Shown here in pieces: positions 1-6,695 of a DNA stretch of 12,078 nucleotides; the first letter of the stretch is position 1; each line of letters starts with the position of its first letter. The notes beneath the pieces were generated by a model. That model did not search any database. It saw nothing but the letters and a program-made list of their open reading frames with translations, and had not been told where the DNA came from. The position numbers and the translations under genes were made by a program. The DNA lies in the NCBI GenBank assembly GCA_035620975.1, contig DASPFV010000039.1:1-12078 (forward strand). Reading direction: 5' to 3'. The DNA is from DASPFV01 sp035620975 (GTDB taxonomy: Bacteria; Acidobacteriota; Vicinamibacteria; Vicinamibacterales; 2-12-FULL-66-21).

Positions 1-314
1 ACGGATTGGCCGGAGCGGCCCGCCTTCGCCGCGGTCTCGCCGGAGCGCCTGCGGCGCAAAGGCGGAAGCGGGGATCGTGGAGCCCCGCGAGCGACGGCGA
101 TGCCGGGGCCCCCGGCGCGCGTTCTTCGCGCGCTGGGGTGGCGGGGTCCACCGGGGCGAAGCCCGCCGGTTTACCCGCGGATGGCTGCAGGATGGCCTGG
201 TCGGGCTGCACAATGGGCGGGTGGTAGACGCGCGGACGCGACCGAAATGGTGCGTGCCCCCCACCATGGCTGGGGCCGCGGACCGGGCCGCCGCGCCGGG
301 AAAGGGAGGGCGGC
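1..314. other. Stretch without a defensible gene at the left edge
   Basis: Three forward frames are partly open here, but none reads like a known protein. The first 60 bases in frame 1 have a strong G/C bias at third codon positions, which could be the 3' tail of a gene entering from the left. After that, the bias moves to frame 2 with no clean stop codon ending the first frame. This fits either a decayed or frameshifted gene end or GC-rich spacer. No minus-strand frame, tRNA or repeat stands out. The last bases hold the Shine-Dalgarno sequence of the next gene (AGGGAGG-like, about 304-310). Confidence 0.35.
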
Positions 315-1034
315 ATGCGACACATCGGGATCCTCGCTCACAGCGCTGACGGCGCCGCGCTGTGCTTCCTGGAGATGGTGCGCGAGGCCTCACGCCGGCT
401 GCGCCCGCACCACCACCCGGAAATCACGCTGTCGATCCTGCCGATGGGACCGGCGCTCGCGGACTACGAGCGCGGCGATCTGGCTGCCGTGAAGACGCAT
501 CTCGCCCGCACCGCCCGGCGCCTCGGCGATGCCGGCTGCGACTTCTTCGTCTGTCCCGACAACACGGCCCATATCGCGCTCGAGCTGCCGGGCGAGCCGC
601 TGCGGCTCCCGGGGCTCCACATCGCGGAGATCGTCGCGCAGCGCGCCAGGAAGGACGGCCGCAGGTGCGTGGGCCTGCTCGGTACCAGGTGGACGATGGA
701 GGGGCCGGTCTACCCCGCCGCGTTCGCGCGGCACGGCATCGCGATGCGCACACCGGCCTCCCCGGACCGCGTGCTCGTGGACGATGTGATCTTCAACGAG
801 CTGTGTCAGGGCGTGCTCAGCGAGACGTCGAAGGCCGAGTACATCCGGGTCATCGACGGCCTGAAGCGCAACGGGTGCGACGCGGTGGCCCTGAGCTGCA
901 CCGAGATTCCTCTGCTCATCACGCCCGAGGTGTCACCGCTGCCGACGCTGGATTCGACGCGCCTGCTTGCCAGAGAGGCGGTGGAGACGGCGGCGGCGGA
1001 TGCGCTGCCGACCTGGCGCGGTGGACCCGTGTAA
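315..1034 (+). CDS. Aspartate/glutamate racemase family protein
   Basis: This 239-residue protein has the length and two-half architecture of the cofactor-independent Asp/Glu racemase superfamily (RacD/YgeA/hydantoin-racemase type). It opens with IGILAHSADG, the nucleotide-free alpha/beta start of the family. The second-half catalytic motif is intact as ALSCTEIPLL (Cys195, Thr196, Glu197). The first-half motif reads FFVCPDNTAH (residues 77-86). In well-known members a Cys directly precedes Asn-Thr; here that position is Asp82, and the nearest Cys is residue 80. The start is fixed by AGGGAGG about five bases before the ATG. Family members interconvert L- and D-amino acids in the cytoplasm by two-base deprotonation, but some relatives act on other acids, so the substrate is not assigned. 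It converges on the next gene with 15 bp between stop codons. The family is secure; racemase activity is less certain. Confidence 0.85.
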   Translation: MRHIGILAHSADGAALCFLEMVREASRRLRPHHHPEITLSILPMGPALADYERGDLAAVKTHLARTARRLGDAGCDFFVCPDNTAHIALELPGEPLRLPGLHIAEIVAQRARKDGRRCVGLLGTRWTMEGPVYPAAFARHGIAMRTPASPDRVLVDDVIFNELCQGVLSETSKAEYIRVIDGLKRNGCDAVALSCTEIPLLITPEVSPLPTLDSTRLLAREAVETAAADALPTWRGGPV

Positions 1035-1039
1035 CCGCG

Positions 1040-1058
1040 CGGGTGACGCTCACACCCG
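1040..1058. terminator. Inverted repeat between converging stop codons
   Basis: CGGGTG (1040-1045) and CACCCG (1053-1058) pair perfectly around a 7-base loop. They sit exactly where the racemase gene (+) and the lipocalin-like gene (-) converge, overlapping the latter's stop codon. An alternative, tighter fold pairs GTGA with TCAC. No T-run follows on either strand, so it is not a canonical intrinsic terminator. A weak bidirectional transcript end is an inference from position. Confidence 0.35.
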
Positions 1059-1460
1059 ATCCCAGACAGTGCGCATCGTAAACGGCCGCAGCTGGGAATC
1101 GAAGCCTGTCGTCGTCGCGGTCATCGTCCGGCCGTCCTCGGCGACGAGGTAGGTGCCCTCCCCTGCACGCGACCCGTCTTCCCTGAGCGCTTCGGCCCGG
1201 ATCGTATGGCGGTCTGGCCGCGTCGTCACGCTGCTCAGCCCCGGCAGATTCTCGACCGGATACGACTTGCCATCCGGGATGAGCGTCTGCGGCTTCTCCA
1301 CGCAGTGTGTGCCCTTCTCGTCCACGCCTTCCGCGAGCAGAAGGTAGCCGCCCCGCGGGTCCGGCTCCCACGTCATCCTCGCCTGGGCAGTCCGATGGTT
1401 GGGATCGAATTCCGACCGCGCGGGGTTCAGGGCCCACGTTCCGACGAATGGATCGTTCAT
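1050..1460 (-). CDS. Small lipocalin-like protein of unknown function
   Basis: The protein has 136 residues. It begins DPFVGTWALNPARSEFDP, a pattern seen in small beta-rich, lipocalin-like proteins common in Acidobacteriota, where a GTW motif opens the barrel. The body alternates short beta-type stretches with Gly/Asp turns and ends with SQLRPFTMRTVWDR. There is no signal peptide or membrane segment, so it is probably cytoplasmic. The start is decided by an AGGAGG Shine-Dalgarno (complement of 1466-1471) five bases before the ATG. It is divergently transcribed from the winged-helix/TPR gene across a 130 bp gap, which could mean shared control. Family members have no established ligand or reaction and none is proposed here. 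Confidence 0.72.
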   Translation of the reverse strand: MNDPFVGTWALNPARSEFDPNHRTAQARMTWEPDPRGGYLLLAEGVDEKGTHCVEKPQTLIPDGKSYPVENLPGLSSVTTRPDRHTIRAEALREDGSRAGEGTYLVAEDGRTMTATTTGFDSQLRPFTMRTVWDRV

Positions 1461-1537
1461 CTCGACCTCCTGCCGGGCACATGTACTCCGGCAGCCGGTC
1501 TCGAGTCCTGAAGGATCGACTAAGATGCGATGAAATC

Positions 1538-1579
1538 GGCTCTGGGCTTTGGGCTCTGGGCTCCAGGCTGAGGGCTTTC
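1538..1579 (+). repeat. Six tandem heptamers, GGCTNNN
   Basis: Read from 1538, six consecutive 7-base units begin with an invariant GGCT: GGCTCTG, GGCTTTG, GGCTCTG, GGCTCCA, GGCTGAG and GGCTTTC. Units 1 and 3 are identical, and units 1-3 differ at only one position. The array ends 11 bases before the chosen ATG of the winged-helix/TPR gene, so it occupies its promoter-leader region. A 7-base period matching no codon frame argues against a coding role. Confidence 0.8.
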
Positions 1580-1590
1580 GGGCAGCCGCG

Positions 1591-2943
1591 ATGCACGGCG
1601 AGGTCTACGAGTTCGGCCCTTACACGCTCGAGGTTGACGAGCGCCGGCTGTGGAAGGCTGGCCGGATCGTGCCGCTCGCGCCGAAGGCGCTCGACGTGCT
1701 CGTCGTGCTCGTCCGCCGCGCCGGCACCCTGCTCACGAAACGCGAGCTCCTGGACCTGGTCTGGCGCGACACCTGCGTGGAGGAAGGGATCCTTCCGGTC
1801 TACGTCTCGACCCTCCGCAAGAGACTGGCCGGTTCCGGAGAGAGCCCGGGGTACATCGAGACGGTGCCGCGCGCCGGGTATCGGTTCAACGGCCTCGTCA
1901 CACGCCGCCGTGCCACGGGACCGATCTCCATGCAATGGCCGATCGGCGTGCTGCCGGCGAAGCCGGAAATCTCGGAGCTGATCGGACGGGGTCGTTCGCT
2001 TCTCATGGCGGCGTCGCGCGCTGACGTGCCCCGCGCCGTCGACGCGTTCCGTTCCGCGGTCCAGCTGGACCCGGGCTACGCGGCGGCGCACGCCGGCCTG
2101 GCGCTCGCACACTGCGCGGAAGCGGAGCTCCGGCTCGCCGCGCCCGACCCCGCGTACGCGGCCGCAAGGACAGCGGCGCTCCGCGCCCTTGCGATGGACG
2201 CCTCGAACGCCGACGCCCAGGTCGCCCTGGGCACCGTCCTGTTCCTCGGCGACTGGGACTGGAGTGGCGCGCGACGGAGCCTCGAGCGCGCGCTGGGGCT
2301 GAATCCGGAGCACACGGAAGGCTGGTTGATGTACGGCCGCCTGCTCGAGGCGCTCGGGCATCTCGAAGACGGCCTCGGCGCCAAACAGAAAGCGCTCGAG
2401 CGTAACCCGTCGTCGGCAGCCGTTCACCTGCAGATCGCCCTCTCCTGCTGGAACCAGCGGCGCTACGACGACATGATCGCATGGGCGAGCCGTTCGCTGG
2501 AGCTCGATCCGGCGCACCTGCTGGCGCGCGAGTTCCTCGCGGCCGCCTACCTGAAGAAGGGGGATCTCGATCGGCACATGGCGGAGCTGCTGACACACGC
2601 AAGAGCCGCGGGCGCTCCGCAGCAGCTCGTCGACGAGCTGCGACGCCTCTATGACGCCGATGGCCGCGCAGCGGTCGTGCAATACGCGCTGCGCGCCAAC
2701 GCGGCAGGCCCGGCCGTGCAGCTCGCCCTGCTCTTCGGCGAAGCCGGCAATCTCGACGAGGCGTTTCGACAGCTCGATCTCGCGATCGCGCGCCGCGATC
2801 CGGCGCTCGTGCATCTCGCTGTCGCCCCGCAGTGGGACTTCCTGCGCGTCGATGCACGTTTCGGTGAGCGGCTCGGAGGCATGGGCCTCGAGGCCGCTGC
2901 GGAACTGTCCCGGAGCTTCCTCGGCCCGGGCAGGCTCGGGTAA
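1591..2943 (+). CDS. Winged-helix DNA-binding protein with C-terminal TPR repeats (CadC/OmpR-type HTH)
   Basis: This 450-residue protein has two parts. Residues 4-104 form an OmpR/CadC-type winged helix (Trans_reg_C): the N-terminal strand YEFGPYTLEVDERRLW, the helix region LAPKALDVLVVLVRRAG, then TLRKRLAG and the wing motif YIETVPRAGYRF. Residues about 134-430 are tandem TPR-like helical pairs, with signatures such as AVDAFRSAVQLDPGYAAAHA, RRSLERALGLNPEHTEGW and WASRSLELDPAHLLAREFL. The C-terminal LRVDARFGERLGGMGL matches the usual ending of wHTH/TPR and cyclase-associated TPR proteins. No membrane segment separates the halves and there is no receiver domain, so it is probably a soluble regulator sensing through protein contacts. 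The ATG at 1591 starts just before the winged-helix domain; an in-frame ATG at 1549 lies inside the heptamer array and is less likely. No good Shine-Dalgarno precedes it. The amidohydrolase follows closely on the same strand. Confidence 0.85.
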   Translation: MHGEVYEFGPYTLEVDERRLWKAGRIVPLAPKALDVLVVLVRRAGTLLTKRELLDLVWRDTCVEEGILPVYVSTLRKRLAGSGESPGYIETVPRAGYRFNGLVTRRRATGPISMQWPIGVLPAKPEISELIGRGRSLLMAASRADVPRAVDAFRSAVQLDPGYAAAHAGLALAHCAEAELRLAAPDPAYAAARTAALRALAMDASNADAQVALGTVLFLGDWDWSGARRSLERALGLNPEHTEGWLMYGRLLEALGHLEDGLGAKQKALERNPSSAAVHLQIALSCWNQRRYDDMIAWASRSLELDPAHLLAREFLAAAYLKKGDLDRHMAELLTHARAAGAPQQLVDELRRLYDADGRAAVVQYALRANAAGPAVQLALLFGEAGNLDEAFRQLDLAIARRDPALVHLAVAPQWDFLRVDARFGERLGGMGLEAAAELSRSFLGPGRLG

Positions 2944-3011
2944 GCCCTGTGCACGCGGCGTTGCGACACGAGCGAGTGGCGGGACCGTCAGGCCAGCCGC
3001 CGGCCTGCCCG

Positions 3012-4319
3012 GTGCAACCGCGTGATGGCGCACCCAGGCGGGCACGCGCTGGCCTCTGTCGTGCGACCTGGCGGTTGGCCTGTACGGCGCTGACCATGAC
3101 GGTCGGATGTGCGCCGGCGACATACCAGCCACTGTCGTCCCTGACGGAGGCTCCGGCGCCGTGCGCGACCGACGCCACGACCATCCGCGCGGCGGGGCTC
3201 CTCGACGGCCGCGGCGGCGCCTTCACCGGCGCCGTCGTCACGGTCCGCGGCGACGTCATCGCCTCAATCGACGCGTGTGACGGACCCGTCACGCACGAGT
3301 TCGGCAACGCGACGATCCTCCCTGGTCTGATCGACGTACACGTCCACCTCGACTGGCATTTCGGGCCGGATGGACGCTTTGACGGGCGTTCCGCCCTGAG
3401 CGGTGCCTCGGCGCTCGAGCGCCAGGCGGCCATCCTCACCAACGCACGGCTCACCCTCGAAGGCGGCTTCACGACCGTGCAGTCGCTGGGGAGCCCGATC
3501 GACATCGCGCTCCGCGAGGCCATTGCCCGCGGCCACGCACCAGGTCCGCGCGTGCTGACCTCGGCCGGCCAGATCGATCCGGGATCGCGTGCGCCCGACG
3601 ATCTGCGCGCCATCGTGCGTTCGCTCGAGGCAAGCGGTGCCGACGTGATCAAGGCGTTTGCGCCTGAGGGGATGTCTTCGTCGACGGCGACCCAGCGTGC
3701 AGTGGCCCAGTTGCAGGCGATCTGCGGTGAAGCGCGGACGCTCGGTCTGCGGTCGGTCGTTCACGCGCAGGATCCGCCCGCCATTGCCGCAGCCGTCGCG
3801 GCCGGCTGCGGACAGGTCGAGCACGGCACGTTTGCCGACGAGGACACGATCCGCGCGATGGCGCGGGCACGCGTCTATTTCGACCCGAACATCGGCCTGG
3901 TGCTGCAGAACTACCTCGAGCACCGGACTGCGTTTCTCGGCGCGCCCGGTTATACGGAGGAGCGTTTCCGGGGCATGGAGGCCATCCTGCCGACGCTCGG
4001 TCCGCTGTTCACCCGCGCGCTGGCGGCACGCCTGCAGATGCCGCTCGGATCCGATGCCGTCGCCGGCGCGCACGGGCGGAACGCGCGCGAGATCGTGGCG
4101 CGCGTCCGCACCGGCGGACAACGTCCGGCCGACGCGATCGTTGGTGCAACCTCGCTGGCGGCCGAGTCGCTCGGCCTTGCCGATTCCATCGGCACGCTGG
4201 CGCCCGGCCGGCAGGCGGACGTCATCGTCGTGCAGGGCGATCCGCTGCGGGACATCCGGAGCGTCGAGCGGGTGCTGTTCGTGATGAAAGGCGGCCGCGT
4301 CTACCGCACACCGGAGTGA
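3012..4319 (+). CDS. Putative exported metal-dependent amidohydrolase (imidazolonepropionase/prolidase-like)
   Basis: This is a binuclear-metal amidohydrolase. With the GTG at 3012 as start (435 residues), the ligand set is complete: HxH in DVHVHLD (His110, His112), the bridging Lys in DVIKAFA (Lys214), His251 in VVHAQD, His271 in EHGT, and Asp348 in GSDA. The entry LLDGRGG...ATILPGLIDVHVH and the exit APGRQADVIVVQGDPL are typical of the imidazolonepropionase-like/Xaa-Pro dipeptidase group. Near the N terminus an Arg-rich stretch leads to a short apolar segment ending TMTVGC at Cys33, a lipobox-like site with an atypical -3 residue, so a periplasmic lipoprotein is likely but not proven. The start is uncertain: a GTG at 2949, six bases after the upstream stop codon, is also in frame but would give an overlong n-region, and third-position bias becomes strong only after about 3057. 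It probably shares a transcript with the winged-helix/TPR gene. Substrate unknown; a dipeptide or cyclic amide is typical. Confidence 0.83.
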   Translation: MQPRDGAPRRARAGLCRATWRLACTALTMTVGCAPATYQPLSSLTEAPAPCATDATTIRAAGLLDGRGGAFTGAVVTVRGDVIASIDACDGPVTHEFGNATILPGLIDVHVHLDWHFGPDGRFDGRSALSGASALERQAAILTNARLTLEGGFTTVQSLGSPIDIALREAIARGHAPGPRVLTSAGQIDPGSRAPDDLRAIVRSLEASGADVIKAFAPEGMSSSTATQRAVAQLQAICGEARTLGLRSVVHAQDPPAIAAAVAAGCGQVEHGTFADEDTIRAMARARVYFDPNIGLVLQNYLEHRTAFLGAPGYTEERFRGMEAILPTLGPLFTRALAARLQMPLGSDAVAGAHGRNAREIVARVRTGGQRPADAIVGATSLAAESLGLADSIGTLAPGRQADVIVVQGDPLRDIRSVERVLFVMKGGRVYRTPE

Positions 4320-4325
4320 AGCCGG

Positions 4326-4349
4326 CGGCATGCCACACGACGGATGCCG
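4326..4349. other. Inverted repeat between converging amidohydrolase and kinase genes
   Basis: CGGCAT (4326-4331) and ATGCCG (4344-4349) pair around a 12-base loop, just after the amidohydrolase stop codon in a 75 bp convergent gap. No T-run is present. A transcript-end role is only a guess from position. Confidence 0.2.
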
Positions 4350-4394
4350 AGAGCAGCGCCGTTGCCGACGCGCGCTCGATTCACCGGCCGCGAT

Positions 4395-6362
4395 TCAGAA
4401 CACCCATCCGGAATCGGCGACGCGTGTTCGCGGCGTCTCGAGCGCGCCCTGCCCCTGCTGCACACGCTGCGCGATTGTCGCCAGCTGCTGTTCCAGCATG
4501 GCCGGGGAGAGAGGCTTCGTGAAGTGGCTGTCGCATCCGGCTTCGCGGGCCTTCCGGCGATCCTCGTCCTGGCCCCATCCAGTGAGGGCAGCGATGTGGA
4601 CGTGGCCGAACTCCGGCCGGGCTCGCAGCGCGCGCGCGACGGCATACCCGTTGATGACCGGCAGGCCGATGTCCAGGAAGATCACGTCAGGCGCGAACTG
4701 GGTGGCTGCCGTGATTGCGGTCGCACCATCGTGGGCCAGCCTGGTGACGTGGCCGAGCTGCGAAACCGCCAGCTCCAGCATCTCCGCCGCATCCAGGTTG
4801 TCTTCCACGATCAGCACGCGAAGCGGGCGACCGGCCGCGACGGCGGGCGGGGCGGCGGCTCCGGCACTCGAAGCCGGCGCCGGCGTGGTCGGCAGACGGA
4901 TTTCGACCTCGGTTCCCTGGCCCGGCCCCGGACTCCTGATGGCGATCCGCCCCGCGTGCATCTCCACCAGCCGCCGGGCCAGCGTCAGGCCGATCCCCAG
5001 GCCGCCGGTGGACCGGTTGAGAACCGGCTCCGCCTGGCGGAACATGTCGAACACGCCTGGCAGCACCTCGGGGGGAATTCCCATCCCGGTGTCGCGGATG
5101 CGCACGACGGCCTCGCCGGACTCCTGGTCGGCGGTGAACCAGAGGTGCCCGCCACGGGGCGTGAACTTCACCGCGTTGTTGAGGACATTCGCAAAGACCT
5201 GCACGAGCCGCGCGCCGTCACCGTCGACGTACACCGGCGTCGAAGGCAGCGCCACGTCCAGCGTCTGACCGGCCCCACTGGCGAGCGGCGTAATCGATTC
5301 GACGGCGGTCGTCATCAGCCGCGCGAGGTCGAGCGGCTCGCGGCGCAGCTGGATCTTGTTGGCCGTGATCCGGGACACGTCCAGGAGGTCGTCGACGAGA
5401 CGCACGAGCTGCCCGACCTGGCGCTCGATCACGTCACGGGCGCGTCCGGCCGCTGCCGGGGGCGTGTCGGTCTTCAGCGTCTCCAGCGCGAAGCGTATGG
5501 GTGCGAGCGGGTTCCGGAGCTCGTGCGCCAGCGTCGCGAGGAATTCGTCCTTGCGTTGATCGGCCTCGATCAGTTTCGCGGTCCGGTCGTGCACCCGCAG
5601 CTCGAGCTCTCGATTCAGCTCGTCCGCGTCGTGCTTGGCAGCCTGGAGGTTCTCGATGAGATCCTGGTTGTCGAATCGCAGCCTGAACGACGAGTCAATC
5701 GCCAGATGGAAACGCCAGGTCGTCAGGACCGTCGCCACGGTGAACACGACGGCCAGCAGTCCCATCATCAGGTGGTCCTCATCCCCCTGCGCGGCCAGGC
5801 GCCCGGCCGTCAGCAGACCAGTCGGGATGAGGAACGTGAGGAACGCCTCCGGCCGTGATGCCAGAAGGGAAGCCCCGCCGAGCATGACGCCGCCCACGGC
5901 GAAGATCACCAGGATCTCGTTCATCGATTGGTCCGGCGGGTACAGCACGATCGCGCCCACACCCCAGCCTGCTGCCGCCATCGCCGTCCCGACCACGAAC
6001 CAGGTATTCCAGCGGCCTTGCTCGCAGTCGCCCGGCGACGCGCGCCAGTACTGGCGCACCAGCGCGAATCTCGCCGCGGCGACGAGCAGCACGTACAGCA
6101 GCCAGGCCGTCGTGATGGAGTGGGGGACCACGTCCCATTGGGCGTAGGCGACGAGCGACGCAATGATGATGGTGGCCGCAGTGCCGGTGGCGGCATTATC
6201 GTAGAGCAGCCGTGTCTCTGCCGCACGCACCTGCTGCTGCCGCTGATCGCGCTGAACGGAAGGAGCTGACGTCTCGCCAGGTCCGGGAGGGAGGCCTGAG
6301 GGGTCTGCCGCGTCAGCAGCCTGCGGGCTGCGTGCTGGCCGGCGCCGGGAACCGATCACCAT
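4395..6362 (-). CDS. Membrane-bound hybrid histidine kinase with fused receiver domain
   Basis: This 655-residue hybrid sensor kinase has about 50 polar, Pro/Arg-rich N-terminal residues, then six predicted membrane helices (about residues 62-216), so sensing is probably by the membrane domain itself; there is no PAS, GAF or HAMP signature. A charged helical linker (about 231-270) leads to the HisKA H-box LATLAHELRNPLAP with phospho-acceptor His280. The HATPase domain follows: N-box NVLNNAVKFT (about 393-401), G1 box DTGMGIPPEV (from Asp424) and G2 box GGLGIGL (453-459). An Ala/Pro linker precedes a receiver with acidic Asp521, phospho-acceptor Asp564 in IFLDIGLP, Thr594 and Lys616 in FTKP. 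All catalytic residues are intact. It has no output domain, so the phosphate probably goes to another protein or the receiver tunes the kinase. The start at 6362 is chosen over the ATG at 6392 because AGGAG lies five bases upstream of it. No cognate regulator is adjacent. Confidence 0.9.
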   Translation of the reverse strand: MVIGSRRRPARSPQAADAADPSGLPPGPGETSAPSVQRDQRQQQVRAAETRLLYDNAATGTAATIIIASLVAYAQWDVVPHSITTAWLLYVLLVAAARFALVRQYWRASPGDCEQGRWNTWFVVGTAMAAAGWGVGAIVLYPPDQSMNEILVIFAVGGVMLGGASLLASRPEAFLTFLIPTGLLTAGRLAAQGDEDHLMMGLLAVVFTVATVLTTWRFHLAIDSSFRLRFDNQDLIENLQAAKHDADELNRELELRVHDRTAKLIEADQRKDEFLATLAHELRNPLAPIRFALETLKTDTPPAAAGRARDVIERQVGQLVRLVDDLLDVSRITANKIQLRREPLDLARLMTTAVESITPLASGAGQTLDVALPSTPVYVDGDGARLVQVFANVLNNAVKFTPRGGHLWFTADQESGEAVVRIRDTGMGIPPEVLPGVFDMFRQAEPVLNRSTGGLGIGLTLARRLVEMHAGRIAIRSPGPGQGTEVEIRLPTTPAPASSAGAAAPPAVAAGRPLRVLIVEDNLDAAEMLELAVSQLGHVTRLAHDGATAITAATQFAPDVIFLDIGLPVINGYAVARALRARPEFGHVHIAALTGWGQDEDRRKAREAGCDSHFTKPLSPAMLEQQLATIAQRVQQGQGALETPRTRVADSGWVF

Positions 6363-6386
6363 GGACTCTCCTGGCGGAACGCCAGG
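6363..6386 (-). promoter_or_regulatory. Kinase ribosome binding site partly enclosed in a hairpin
   Basis: On the minus strand the leader reads CCTGGCG, TTC, CGCCAGG, AGAGTCC, then ATG. The two 7-base arms (6380-6386 and 6370-6376) pair perfectly with a 3-base loop. The Shine-Dalgarno AGGAG (complement of 6368-6372) has its first three bases in the 3' arm. The element is immediately upstream of the chosen start, so a role in limiting translation is plausible but untested. Confidence 0.6.
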
Positions 6387-6427
6387 CGGCATGACCGTAA
6401 GCCGCGATGTGAGGCAGCGCGCCCGCA

Positions 6428-6445
6428 GGCCGGCCCATGCCGGCC
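6428..6445. repeat. Perfect inverted repeat GGCCGGC-CCAT-GCCGGCC
   Basis: Seven-base arms (6428-6434 and 6439-6445) flank a 4-base centre, 66 bp before the kinase start codon. Position and symmetry would suit an operator or a leader hairpin, though such GC-only symmetry arises easily in GC-rich DNA. Confidence 0.5.
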
Positions 6446-6552
6446 GACCTCTCCGGTCAGGTCAATCGTAAGCGATCGCAGGTGAAGTTCATCGCGTCAG
6501 GTCGAGCTCATCCGAAAGCCGGACGGGACGTGCTCGATTGGCGTGAGACGCG

Positions 6553-6566
6553 CCTGCCGCGGCAGG
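6553..6566. repeat. 14-base perfect palindrome CCTGCCGCGGCAGG
   Basis: A gapless palindrome in the spacer between the SRPBCC gene and the kinase gene. It could be a protein-binding site; nothing further can be said from sequence. Confidence 0.5.
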
Positions 6567-6607
6567 ACTCAGGGATTCGCGGCGCTGGCGGCCGGGCGCC
6601 GCGGCGG

Positions 6608-6645
6608 CGGAAGCGCTGAACTGCTGCAGCAGTAGCGGCCTTCCG
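6608..6645. terminator. Long imperfect hairpin downstream of the SRPBCC gene
   Basis: Nested pairing: CGGAAG (6608-6613) with CTTCCG (6640-6645), CGCT (6614-6617) with AGCG (6634-6637), and a 14-base perfect palindrome ACTGCTGCAGCAGT (6620-6633) at the core. It lies about 50 bases past the SRPBCC stop codon in the direction of transcription. No T-run follows on the minus strand, so it could be a Rho-assisted transcript end, an RNA-stabilising stem or a binding site. Confidence 0.35.
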
Positions 6646-6695
6646 TGCCGCGGCTCACATTGCCGCTTCCCCACGGACCCGGCGTGCGTAGTCGT

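Larger units (their letters stand above)
6393..6695. other. Dyad-rich intergenic stretch upstream of the kinase gene
   Basis: No convincing gene lies here; the roughly 60-codon open frames have no start context and no family resemblance. The stretch is unusually rich in perfect dyads for its length (see the separate entries at 6428, 6553 and 6608). An 8-base direct repeat GTCAGGTC also occurs at 6456-6463 and 6496-6503. Both flanking genes are on the minus strand, so this holds the end of the SRPBCC transcript and the promoter-leader region of the kinase. I see no good -35/-10 pair. Confidence 0.45.

Noticed and set aside
919..3132. A 737-codon open frame on the minus strand opposite the winged-helix/TPR gene
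   Set aside because: It lies antisense to well-supported domains, runs through the lipocalin-like gene in another frame, and has Arg/Ala/Pro-rich low-complexity composition. Long antisense frames are expected at this G+C content.
2003..3652. A 549-codon minus-strand open frame
   Set aside because: Antisense to the TPR region and the amidohydrolase core; composition is Arg/Pro/Ser-rich with no family resemblance.
4344..5858. A 504-codon plus-strand open frame opposite the hybrid kinase
   Set aside because: The kinase and receiver motifs are complete on the other strand; this frame is Arg/Gln-rich antisense shadow.
6363..6392. Kinase start at the ATG at 6392
   Set aside because: No Shine-Dalgarno precedes it, whereas the ATG at 6362 has AGGAG at good spacing.
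6608..6645. Canonical Rho-independent terminator
   Set aside because: The stem is present, but no T-run follows on the minus strand, so only a terminator-like hairpin is claimed.
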